Shown here one piece after another: positions 43,825-55,606 of a stretch of 64,000 nucleotides of DNA (within the stretch, counting starts at the first letter, position 1; each line of letters starts with the position of its first letter). The notes beneath the pieces are model-generated. The model saw only the letters and a program-made list of their open reading frames with translations. It was not told the origin of the DNA and searched no databases. Source of the stretch: Buxus sempervirens (Eukaryota; Streptophyta; Magnoliopsida; Buxales; Buxaceae); assembly GCA_947561395.2 (NCBI GenBank), contig OX387193.1, forward strand, positions 14,074,001-14,138,000. Direction: 5' to 3'. The translations under genes were made by a program, and so were the position numbers.

Positions 43825-45771
43825 CATCCATTTTAAGGTGTGAATGGACACAAAATGGTTCATAGATGTCCAATAGAGCCAAAGTAGCTCTAATACAAGG
43901 AAAATCCAGAGATTGGGTACGGGGAATTATTTATGAGCGGGGGAAGGTGTTAGGCACCCCCACTCATCCGTCTAAGACGGTTACCACATGCTTGCTTATA
44001 CTTTAAATCATTTGTTAGTAAAATTAACTAATTGGTGCTTAACAAGCACAATGTGAGTGATCCTTCCACCTGAGAAGTCTAATGAACTTAGGCTCTCTTC
44101 GTGGATCCATCACTTCTAAAACTTCATGAGTGAAGTGAAATCAAGGTAAAAATGAAGAAAATCCAGCTAAGGCAAATCTGGAGAAATTAGGTCAAAAGAG
44201 CTTGAAAGCTTTGATAAACCATAACTCACCCAATTCAAATCCAAATCAAATGAAACCAAAGCCATTTGAAAACTGGTATATAGTAGAGTATATAGTAAAA
44301 AATTCAGCTCGATCCGATTCAAAACTAGAGAGAAATCCACATCTGAAATCTGCTGTTATAACTCAGAAAAAGCGTTAAGTAGGCATTTTCAAAGCTCTAT
44401 TCGTGGAGTTTGGCTCAATAAAAATCCATGAAAATTGGTATGGAGGAAGTATGTAGTGCCATCTTTCCAAAGAAAAAGACCTCACACCAATCTCTATCCG
44501 GATGTGACTTGTGTGCTCTCTTGAACAGGCCTAGAAGACCACAGATGAGCTCTGGACTATGCCAGTGAGCACTTCTGAGTCAACTGAGCACCCAAGATAC
44601 AAAACAGATTGAAATCTGCTGAAACCAGTTGGAAATGAAAATAGACTTCTCAAAGAAAACTCAGAAACTGGAATCATAGGAAACGGATTAAAACTGAGCA
44701 AATAGTGCACCATCAAAGCGGCAAGTTCAGCAATCTGGGCTGAACTATCTTACAAACTTTGAAGAGATGGTGTCAAAAATTGGCTACATGGAAGTGGACG
44801 AAAATTTCCAGATATTAAATAGGCTTTCCAATCTATCACATGTCTTTAAAATCACTCAAAAATTCATCCGGAGGATGAAGTTACAAGCATTCTAAGACAG
44901 GCCACAGATCTGCCCTGTTTTGAAGATTTTTGGATAGAAAAACCAAAATCATTGCATGTGTGCAAGTGAATTCGACCAAAACTCTTAAAAATCAACAAAA
45001 ACCATCTCATGAAGTTCTAAAATTCATTCTGAGGCCTGAGATCTCAGATTTTCCATATTGAACATGGAAAGTCCAAGATCTAGCCTATTTGATGTAAAAA
45101 GTGAAAAGTGTGTGAAGAGGTGTGGAAAATCACATTTCTAGGAGAAGATTGGGATCCATTGCTATTGAGAGCATGGATCCCTGCATCCTCTCCATATGCA
45201 AATCAAAATCACATCAAGCACAAAATTATCATAAGATCAACATGCCATTCAAAGTAGGTTCTAAGCCTAGAGGGTCCATTCCAACATCTTTTTCCCCAGG
45301 CTCTCTCTTCACGTTTTACGGCTAGAGAGGATTCCCAGGTACTTTGGATGTGGTTTGGGGCTACAAGCAATCACCAAGGCCTTACACTACAGAAAGGTAG
45401 AAGGAGAGATTGCTGGAAAAGTAAAGAGGAAGCTAGAAAACCAAATGGAGCTTTACCTTTGGTAGCTTGAACAGTTGAGGCAGCAATCCAGCAGAGTTTT
45501 CCCTCTTCTTCCAGAGCCTCCAAGCTTCAAATTCTCAGCCATTTGCAAGAGGAGGACCTCTCTATTTATAGGCCAAGTCAAGGGTAGAAGAGTCCCAAGG
45601 GCAGGCCAAAAAGGCCTTCTAGATTATTCCAATTCTCCTCCAAGGCTTGAATTGGAGTAATTCAGCAAGTTTCGGAGGGTGAAATGGGGAGTTCAAGTCC
45701 CCAAGAGAGAGGTAATATGCGTAAATAAGGCTCAGAGATCGAGCCATTTCGCAAATCCCCGAAACAGCCAA

Positions 45772-46039
45772 AACCGTATACTCAGTGCGGTTTCTACACA
45801 ACCGCCACTCAAAGTGCGGTTCATATACAAATTTGACCAAACCGCACATACAGGGCGGTTCAATTCAGTTATGCTTTAATTGATTGCTGTCCACGCGGCT
45901 TAACGGCCGAAGCTTCGGGAAGCCACGTGGCCGCCAGCGCAACGAGCATGGACCTGAACCGTGCTGTGTGTACGGTTGCAACCGTGCATACAGGGCGGTT
46001 GACATCAAAATTATAAAAAACCGTATACTCAGTACGGTT
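45772..46039. repeat. 21-bp palindrome cluster in A'
   Basis: AACCG-N11-CGGTT at 45772-45792, 45840-45860, 45957-45977, 45980-46000 and 46019-46039, with a 22-base version at 45800-45821. Positions match those in LTR A, while the middle bases have changed. Confidence 0.88.
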
Positions 46040-46082
46040 GGCACATTTTTGGTTGGTTTTGAGCCTTAGCTGCACAGGCCAG

Positions 46083-46166
46083 GCTTATTTACATGTAATA
46101 TCGTTTAAGTAAATGTCTTCGTATTTTTTAATCTCCATTTACTTAAGATATTACATGTAAATAAGC
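46083..46166. repeat. Long hairpin at the start of A'
   Basis: Arms 46083-46115 and 46136-46166 (33 and 31 bases, complementary except for a two-base bulge), loop of 20 bases. AT-rich, core TTACATGTAA in both arms. Confidence 0.93.
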
Positions 46167-46171
46167 AAACA

Positions 46172-46750
46172 CCCCCCATTTGAATCCATTAAAAATATTT
46201 CCAGACCCAAATTCCAAGTGAATAAAAAGTCAACTTTCCAGATCCAGGCTAAATTTCGGTTTTTCAGGTCCGGTAAAAAGATTCAACATTACGAAGGTAT
46301 TTGTCAAGATTAAAAATCTCAAAAAATTCATTTATGCAATAACATTGCCAAAAACCTAATTACCGGGAAAAATTATCTTCAAATCTTGCTTTAAAAAATA
46401 TTTCATTTTTTGCGGTCAAAAGTCAACAAAATTCAACCCGAAAAAGTTTGACTTTGCATAAAAGATTGAATTCGGGCCTTTTCCTTTGCGGCTTTGGATT
46501 CAAACGGTTTAAGGATCTCAAACCCAATGCTAAGAATTGAAAATTCAATAAAATATTTCTTTCCTTCAAGATTTATTAAAAATTACCTGTATAACAATTG
46601 TAACATGACAAACATACAAAAATAAACAAAAAATCTACAAAAAAGAAACAAAACCAAAAATCTTCTCTTTTTATATATGACTACAAGTGGATACATCATG
46701 TTTATATACAAATGTCAAATAAATCCTAATCTAAACCTATCTCTAACAGG
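46172..46750. other. Region between A' and the antisense gene
   Basis: AT-rich and non-coding. On the minus strand it begins with the end of the six-exon gene (3' UTR) and finishes with a possible purine tract (AATGGGGGG, 46180-46172) in front of A'. Confidence 0.45.
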
Positions 46751-49590
46751 TCAATCCCTATCACCTCTACCTCGCCGTCGCTGCCAGATGAAAAAGTGAT
46801 CTGAGAAGCGCTGGCAAGCGGGAGAAGAAGGCTCGCCGAGCAAGGATGGACCAACAAGAGGCTCTGGGTCTGCAGAAGGCACCGGATCGGTAGAAGGGGC
46901 TGGAACTGGAACTGGATCCTCCCGGCTCAGGTCCATGAAGCAGGAGACTGAAGTGTCCGTCGCCAAAGGGACCAGCTCCAGAACCCGAGAGTCCTCCGCA
47001 GAAGGAGATGGATATACGGTATCAGCTACGCCAGGAACATCCTCCTCTCTCGTAGGCTCGGCCGCCTCTGGCTCGGCTACGCCAGGAACATCCTCCTCTC
47101 TCGCAGGCTCGACCGCCTCGGGAACCGCAGGAACCTCTGAGTCACCATCCGCTGTCTCAGGAGCAGTCTCTGGCTCAGATGCAGGAGCAGTCTCAGATAC
47201 AGGCACGGCCTCTGGTATCTCAGCTGGCTCAGGAACTGCTGCAGCAAAGGTAGCCTCGGCCACCACCTCACTCTCTCTCTCTGGGATCTCTGTGGCTCCT
47301 GAGGAAAATGATAGAGTGCGAGAGCTGGATGGAGAAGCTGCCACATCCTCCTGAAAGGCAAAGACAGATTGATCAGAAGCAGAAAAGATAAAGAAAAAAA
47401 AAACAGAAACTGAAAAGACAGACCTGAGCTCCCGAAGGCCCCGCCTGACCCTGAGCACTGGCCAACTGGGCCCGCAAGTCGGCAATAAGAGCGGCCTGCC
47501 CAGTGATGATGACGTCGCTCTCAGCAATAGCGGCATCTCTCTCAGCCAGCTGGCGCTCCAGATCCGCATATCTAGCCCGGACCTCCTCTAGCTGTGCCTC
47601 CTGAAATAAGATAAGGAGAGAAAAGATATCAGTAAATAAGAAAGGAAGACTAGAAGAATGCACAAGGAAAGGAGATTCATACCGTGGTATCATAAAGGCG
47701 GATCACCACCCCTCCTATCTCCGTAACTCCACCTCGAACGGGCATGGGCAGCATCAGACAACCCACTGAGACCTACCCGAACCAGGCATCATAGTCACCA
47801 TCGACTAGAAGGCCATCTCCTGCCTCCCACTCGCCGAAGTGGGCAGGGTCGAATGGACCAGGAGGGGTGAAAGGGGCTGTAGCTGGAGGAGCCGCTGGGA
47901 TCCGGGGCTCGCCAGTATGCTGGAAGAAGAAGCGCTCCCCGAGGTACCATATACTGCCCAATTGTCCAATAAAGAATGGATACCTCTGGCGCCGCTGATC
48001 CAGGGCGAAAGCGTCGTCCACAAAAGGCTGAAAAGCCAACTCGTCATGCAGGCCGTCAAGACGGGGAACAGATAGCTGAGGGTAAACAAAGAAGAATATC
48101 AGAATCTGATAAAAAGGAGAAAAGGCAATGAGGAAAAGAGAGATGGAGAAAGTGCTTACCTCTCTCCTGAAGGTCTTGTCCAGGTGAGCCCTGGCCGACC
48201 TAGGGCGACTCTTCTCTGAGTCACGCCTAATCTGATTCCACCGACGGGCCAAGGGAAATGTCCCCTCAGACAAGGTGGAGGTAGGGCGAAAATGGGCCAC
48301 ATAGACCCGAGCAAAGAACTGAAAAAGAAAAAAAAAGAAGAAGAAAAGAAAAAAAAAGAAGAAAAAGAAAAGAAAAAAAAGAGGTTAAGCAAAGAAAAGA
48401 AGAGAGAAAAAAAAAAGAGAAAAAAAAAAAGAAAGGAAAGGAAGAAGAAAAGAATTTATACCTGCAGAAAGGGCCAGAAAAATCTGCAACCCACTCCGGC
48501 CCCCCTAGGAGAGGATAGGCCAGAAACTACCCGCCGTAGCCCCGCTAGCAGGGTGCCATAAACCAGCTGGCCCCAAGCATAGTCCCTCGCTTGGTGCAGA
48601 TCACGGAGAAGGCTCAAGAAATGAGGGCTGACCGAAGTAGTATCCTCTAAGCAGAAGCAGGATCCCATCATCAGAAGAAAAAGAAACCGGAAAGCTATCG
48701 GGAAACTGGGATGCTCCGCTGCTAGGGTGCTGAATCCCCTCTCCAAAAATGCCTCCCTCAACCATGTCGGGGAAATACGAGTGATTCTGCTCCGGTCCCA
48801 CGCCTCTACTGGCATCTCGTCATATCCCAACAGCTCGGCAATCTCCAAGTCCGCCGGCCGATCCATCTCAGTGATGACATCTCCAGTCATCCTGATCCCA
48901 GTAATAAGAGTGAAGTCGGAGGGGCGAATGCCTATCTCCACATCAGGCAGATGAAAGCTCAGGGTCTCCGGAAAAAAGCGCTCCAACAAAGCCAAGATCA
49001 AAGGCCGATCCTGACGAACGCCGGTGATGGTGATAAAGGGGCCAAATCCAAAACGGCCCATCTCTCAGCGCAGAGAGGTCGAGCAGGCAGCTACAACATC
49101 AGCAAAAAGGGCCCAGCTCCCTCGGAAATGAGAAGAAGGATATCTAAGAGGGATGTCTGCCCTGACGCTTGCCGAAGGATGCGTCGTCAAACTATGAAGG
49201 AGAGAGGTGTCCCGGATCTGATCTGCTATCTCTGCAGGAATGGCGACACGAGTCGCCCGGGCTCCTGCCCTACCTCTACGACGGGCTCCCCTACGCTCTC
49301 GGATCTCAGCAGCAGGCTAGAAAGGCAAATAAAAAAAAGGGGGTTTAAGTTGAATGTGATGAAAGAAAGGCCGGATTTTAAAAGGGGAAAGGGAATACCT
49401 CTGGGATCGACTCCAGCGAATCCCCAGACACTCCAGAGTCTGAATCTGAAAGCTCCAGACCACTGGGAGAAGAAGGCTCAAGGTCCGGCTCGGCCCTAGA
49501 AGAAGACGCCACATCGGCCGGATCCCTCCGAACCCTCGAGGATGAAGGCTCATCTGCAGGACCCCGGGAAGCGCGACGCGTACGGGCCAT
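46751..49590 (-). pseudogene. Antisense six-exon gene with plant-mobile-domain-like region
   Basis: Exons (minus): 49590-49399, 49316-48462, 48318-48160, 48075-47683, 47600-47424, 47350-46751, i.e. 64, 285, 53, 131, 59 and 199 codons plus stop. All five introns (73-143 bases) have GT-AG ends and phase 0. Exon 2 carries a PMD-like stretch (LERFFPETLSFHLPDVEIGIRP ... HQARDYAWGQLVYGTL). Exon 5 is a coiled coil (LERQLAERDAAIAES). Exon 6 is an acidic Pro/Glu/Ala low-complexity tail. Two in-frame stops break it: TGA at 49067-49065 in exon 2 and TAG at 47775-47773 in exon 4. Tat-lineage elements are known to carry PMD-type ORFs between pol and the 3' LTR in antisense; this would be the A element's copy (its 3' LTR at 51272). 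Function unknown. Confidence 0.8.
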
Positions 49591-51255
49591 CTACAAGATC
49601 AATTGCAGGGAGAAATTCTTTATATTTCCCATTTAAATAAAATCATTATATTTGCTTTTCATGTTTCTGTTAATTTTGATTTTCTCTATTATTAATCAAA
49701 TTTATTTCGTTTGCAGAAAAATGAAGATCGGAAGAAACACTTCAGAAAGTGCCCGACCAGACCCGGATTTGATGTCTTTTAGTCTTATTAATTTCTTTAT
49801 TATTTCTGTTATACATAAGAATTATATATAGAAAACAAAATTTCCTATATATCCTTCTTATAGACAAAAAAACAAAAAACAAAAAAAAGAAAAGAAGAAG
49901 AGACAGTAAAAGGAATTTTTAGGATCCTTGATTTCATGTCCAAAATTGCTTAACTCTCTAAACTACCAAGTTTATCCCATTTTCAGATTCACAGAAGGAA
50001 GGAGGCAAAAGGCAGTCAAGGCATGCTCAAATCAGCATAAAATCATTCAAGCATACAGGAATAATGGCAAACCAGTAAGTCCAAGGGAAAATCAATCCTA
50101 AGCATGCCATAAGCAGGAATCAAGAATTTCGAAAGAAAAGCAGATACAATCAACTGGGCATACACAGCACCTTTCAGAAAAGAAGAAGTTAAAACATGCA
50201 TTAGACATGAAGAAGGGGGTTAGCTACACCGCATCAAAGATGAAAATCGGTTTGGCAGACAGCTAACATATGCAAAATGAGGATCTTATCCTCTTAGCAA
50301 CTAAGCAACCCAGGAATTCGATCAAGGACAAAGAATCAAAATCATGCCTACAACAAGCCCTTTCAACCAGCAAATATATGCATGGATTTTCAGATTAAAA
50401 GTTTGCAAGAGAAATACAGTTTCGGTCACCTACTTGTTCCAATCAGAAAAGAGAAATTTCGCAAGAAAGGTCCGAGCTTGGTCTCACCACTGATTCAGGA
50501 ACAAGCAATCACACCACCGAAGATGGAGAAGATCCAATGTGGTGGGCAAATGCGAATGGAAAATCCCCAGAACCAAGGAGGAGCACAGGTATGGCAAGGA
50601 GTATATCCTAGCTTGAAAACAGCCAACACAGCAGTTTACTGGAGATGAGCAATGTCGCCGGAAAGGATGAGTTCGCCGGAGGAAGAGTAATTTCATCGGA
50701 GAAAGAAGAGATGAAAGCCGGAGAGAAGGCACGGTCGCCAGAGAAGAGGAACAGCACCGGAGTTCTAGGGTTTTTGCGAAGGAAATAAAGCCAGCCGCGG
50801 TCGCGACCTCGGTTTTATGAAACCTAGAAAACCACACATACAGAACGGTTAGTATTGCAAGTACCTAAAACCGCACGTACAGCACGGTTGAAATCAAAAT
50901 TGTTAAAAACCGCATGTTCAGTACGGTTGGCACCCAGAAATGAATTTTTAAAACTTTTTCTCATCTCTTTCAGAAGATCTATGTCCATGATAGTCATGAA
51001 TTGCAAGAAACACCACCCTATCAACTTTTGCTTTAAAAATTTGCTCAAATCTCACTTCATAGCCACGAGTGCTCTGTGAGAGGCGAGGAGAGGATTTGAC
51101 CCTTAAGGTTAGGGACTTTTCATCAGATCCTTTAAACAAATTCTTTTTCAAATACCATATTGGAGTTCTTGCAGCTCATAATCGAATGGACATGATCTTG
51201 AGAAGCGCAATTTGCAGGTCTTTTTGCTCTCCGCTGTCAATTGATTCCAATTCCA
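49591..51255. mobile_element. 3' internal region of the family-A element, copy 2
   Basis: Same as 1-1527 from 49745 on, plus 154 bases (49591-49744) joining it to the antisense gene start. Probably the promoter and leader of that gene on the minus strand. Palindromes at 50830-50928. Confidence 0.65.
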
Positions 51256-51271
51256 GCGAAGAGGGGGCAGT
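51256..51271 (+). other. Polypurine tract before LTR A, copy 2
   Basis: AGCGAAGAGGGGGCAGT; one base differs from copy 1 (GCAAAG). Confidence 0.8.
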
Positions 51272-53677
51272 TGTAGACACCCCAAATTGCACCTCAATAT
51301 AAGAGAATAACTAAGAAGGGCTCCAAAAGTCTTATTTGAGCCTTGACATATGTCAAACTTTCAAAAACTTTCAGAATCAGTGCCAACCGTACTGAATATG
51401 CGGTTTTTATAATTTCGGTCTCAACCGCTCTGTATGTGCGGTTGCAACCGCACACACAGCACGGTTCAAATCCATGCTTGTTGCGCTGGCGGCCACGTGG
51501 CTTCGCGAAGCTTCGGCCGTTGAGCCGCGTGGACAGCAATCAATTAAAGCATAACTGAATTGAACCGTCCTGTATATACGGTTTGGTTAAATTTGTATAT
51601 GAACCGCACTTTGAGTGACGGTTGTGTAGAAACCGCACTGAGTATACGGTTTTGGCTGTTTCGGGGATTTGCGAAATGGCTCGATCTCTGAGCCTTATTT
51701 ACGCATATTACCTCTCTCTTAGGGACTTTAACTCCCTATTTCACCCTCCGAAACTTGCTGAATTACTCCAATTCAAGCCTTGGAGGAGAATTGGAATAAT
51801 CTAGAAGGCCTTTTTGGCCTACCCTTGGGACTCTTCTACCCTTGACTTGGCCTATAAATAGAGGGGTCCTCCTTTTGCAAATGGCTGACAATCTGAAGCT
51901 TAGAAGCTCTGCAAGAAGAAGGAGAACCTCTGCTGGACTGGCTACTCAACTGTTCAAGCTACTAAGGTAAGGCCCATTTGAGTTATTGCTTCCTTTTTAA
52001 GTTCTAGCAATCTCTCATCTTTTACCTTTCTGTAGTGTAAGGCCTTGGTGTTGATTGTAGCCCCAAACCCCTTCTAAAGTACCTGGGAATCCTCTCTAGC
52101 CGTAAAACGTGAAGAGAGAGCCTGGGGAAAAGGAAGGTGGAATGGATCCTCTAGGTTTAGAACCCTCAAATGATGAAAAGCACGCTATATGGTTATTTTG
52201 AACCCATGAATGCTTCTCTGATTTATTTTGTATTTGGAGAAGATGTGAATCCATGCTCTCAGTAGCCATGGATTCCAACTTTCTCATAGAAATATGATTT
52301 TCCACATCTTCACACCCACTTGTCACTGTTTTTGAAAAGATAGGCTAGATCTTGGATTGCCATGTAAATATGGAAAATCTGAGATCATTGGCCTTAGAAT
52401 GAGTTTTTAGAACTTCATGAGAGGTTTTTTTGTTGATTTTTGAGGTTTTGGTCGAATCCACATGCACACATGCACTGGTTTCCTTGTTTCCTCTTCAAAA
52501 ACTTCAAAACAGGGCAGATCTGTGGCCTGTCTTGGAATGCTTATAACTTCATCCTCCGGATGAATTTTTGAGTGATTCTAAAGACATGTGATAGATTGGA
52601 AAGCCTATTTAATATCTGGAAATTTTCGACCACTTCCATGTAGCCAATTTTTGACACCATCTCTTCAAAGTTTGTAAGACAGTTCAGCCCAGATTGCTGA
52701 ACTTGCCGCTTTGATGGTGCACTATTTGCTCAGTTTTAATCCGTTTCCTATGATTCCAGTTTTTGAGTTTTCTTTGAGAAGTCTATTTTCATTTCCAACT
52801 GGTTTCAGCAGATTTCAATCTGTTTTGTGTCTTGAGTGCTCAGTTGACTCAGAGGTGCGCGTTGGCATAGTCCAGAGCTCATCTGTGGTCTTCAAGGCCT
52901 GTTCAAGAGAGCACACAAGTCACATCCGGATAGAGATTGGTGTGAGGTGTTTTTCTTTGGAAAGATGGCACCACATACTTCCTCCATACCAATTTTCATG
53001 GATTTTTATTTAGCCAAACTCCACGAATAGGATCTTGAAAATGCCTACTTAACACTTTTTCCAAGTTATAACAGCAGGATTCATATGTGGATATCTCTCT
53101 CATTTTGAATCGGATTAATCTGAAATTTTTACTATATACTTTACTATATGCCAGTTTTAAAATGGCTTTGGTTTCATTGGAGTTGGATTTAAATTGAATG
53201 AGTTATGGTTAATCGAAGCTTTCAAGTTCTCATAATCTGATTTTTCCAGATTTACTTTGAATTGGTTTTGCTTCAATTTTTACCTTGATTTTTATTCACT
53301 CATGAAGTTCTAAGAGGTGATATATCCATGGAGAGAGTTCATATTTATTGGACTACTCATGTGGAATAATCACTCACATTTTGCTTACTTTTAAGCAATC
53401 TTTGTCCCTTTTGATTAGCAAACAATCCTTAGCATGAGCAAGCATGTGGCAACCGTCTTAGACGGATGAGTGGGGGTGCCTAACACCTTCCCCCACTCAT
53501 AAATAATTCCCCTTACCTGATCTCTGGATTTTTCCTTGTATTAGAGCTACTTTGGCTCTTATGAACCCTTTGGTGTCCATTCACACCTTAATTTGAATGG
53601 TGGCGACTCTTATTTTTATCGATCCCCGCGTGACGATAATCGGAAGTCATTCCGAGATGACGAATCCATGTCTCACA
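51272..53677 (+). mobile_element. LTR of family A, copy 2
   Basis: 2,406 bp, same length and features as 1544-3949: palindromes 51385-51651, TATA 51852-51860, donor at 51967, TGGCGACTCT at 53601-53610. The palindrome at 51602-51623 has the full CGGTT right arm that copy 1 lost. Confidence 0.85.
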
Positions 53678-55606
53678 ACTGGAAATCACTATGATCCCCC
53701 TCTCACGTATCAGCTGAAAAATGAAATAAAAGTAGGGTGAGATACGAATATCCGAGTAGGTAACACATGCATGTTTAAACAGTTAATATAAGTAAAATAA
53801 CAGTTCATGCACGATTAAGCAATATTGACTAATCAGGCTCGTATAATCATTCGTATCATTCATGAATACAAAACAGCATAATAAACAGTTCTAAAGATGA
53901 ATTTCTGCAAGTTCTATTATAAGAATCCAATATCAAAATCAATAACATAATTCATACTTTGCTAGGATGCACTAAACAACCATATCCGACTAATATCTCA
54001 ATCACATGCCTCCAGCATGCATACCATAATAATATCAAGTGTTTATGATTTTCAGTGTCATTGTAGGACTCACAAAGATAGATAAACCTTTTGAGATGAT
54101 TCTCGACCAATCGCTATACCACCGTGCGGCTTAGGAGCAATGCTACTAATGATACTCAAGTCCCATGCAGCGCAGCTTAGACAAGAGCCGTAGTCACTGA
54201 CATATTGCACACGTACCCATCAGAGTTGGCATGTACCACCAGCATACAGCACCAGAATCAATGCATGGAGATGGTCGCTTAACCACATGTACAGGGAATC
54301 ACCAGCGGCTCACCAGGGTGTCCCTCCAGACATAAGACCTTCCCAGACAAACTAACTTGCAAAGGAAGCGCGTCGCACAAGGGAGAAACTCAACACAAAT
54401 GACATATCCCTCAGCTATCTAGCAACAACTATGCATCCATAACCCGCTATGCCCACTAGACTCCAAAATTCCCTAAAATATAATATTTCTATAAGGGTTG
54501 GTGCCTGGCAGCATATAAAGGTTAAATCTGTCAATTACTTCAATATTCGGGTCATCTAAGTTCTGAATTGTCTTTATGTAATTTTCTGGTTTATAGTGTA
54601 ATTTAAAAGATGTTATGGTAATTAAATAATAATTAAGTATTCCAAAAACTAGATTTCTCAATTACGTTCAAAGTTTGGCAACTAATGTCCTAAATATCTT
54701 CCTAATTTATTTTTCTGTAAAATAGGGAATTAGATAATTTAGTTTGGTCTTAAAACATCTTAATTAATCATTAAAATTGTCTAAAAATAGTTTGGAATTG
54801 AATCAGGATCGAAATTACGAAAATCTGCAAATTTTGCAGTAAGTGCTTAGGATCGCCTCGATGGTCTGTGGTTGGTGGTAGTGCAAAACAGGTCGTCGAC
54901 GATGAGTCTTCCAGCGGTCTAAAATTTATAACTAGCGCCGAGGATCGCCGAGCATAGTCGAGGTCGGCGGTCCCCCAAAAACGAACAGAAACAGTTTCAA
55001 AACGTGATTTTTCTCGTTCAATATCATTCTAACATACTTATAACATGGTTATCAAACTAAATACATCAATATATCTCATAAAAACATGCTTTTGCGATTA
55101 AACGAACGTAAATACAAATCAATAGAACAAAACCGTGTCACCTACCTCTGTTGACGATCGTTTCTTTTCCTCTTCTCTAAACAACCACGAACTCTATCAC
55201 CCAGCAATACTCTGGATGATGAAGAACACAAAACCAAGTCCTTTCTTCCTCCTTCTTCTTCCTCAGTCGCTCGGTCATTCAAGTTTGGTTTGTCGCTTGC
55301 GGCTGAAGTATATGAACGAAATACCAATCGTATGTGATTAGGGTATTGAAATAATATTTATACTCCTTGATCCCATGTATCTCACATACAAAAGACTCCA
55401 TATACACGCCCAATCATAGCTCTTAAAATTAAAGTGTTAATCATACCTTGATATCTCATGATCGGACGGTCGGATCTGCGTCCAACTCTGGATCTCTGCT
55501 AATTATATCATCCCCTACATTAATAAAATATTTCCATCAGTTATAATTCTCTAGGATATTATTTATTAGTTTATTATATTATTTAAGGAAAATTCGGGGT
55601 TTTACA
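53678..55606 (-). mobile_element. Minus-strand TGTAAAACCCCG LTR, copy 2
   Basis: Counterpart of 3950-5878, starting at 55606 on the minus strand; TATA and donor conserved. Confidence 0.65.

Larger units (their letters stand above)
43825..46171 (-). mobile_element. A' LTR, main part, interrupted by element B
   Basis: An inverted, diverged copy of LTR A (1544-3949), starting near 46171 (TGTTTGC after AATGGGGGG). The first ~110 bases differ from LTR A and form a long hairpin (46083-46166). From GCCAACCGTACTGA on, similarity to LTR A is clear, including six 21-bp palindromes (45772-46039), TATA (45570-45562) and donor (45456-45455). Small ORFs here are the mirror of those in LTR A and not genes. 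Confidence 0.85.

Noticed and set aside
48292..48561. Lys/Glu-rich ORF on the plus strand
   Set aside because: It is the complement of the long polypyrimidine tract of intron 2 of the antisense gene.
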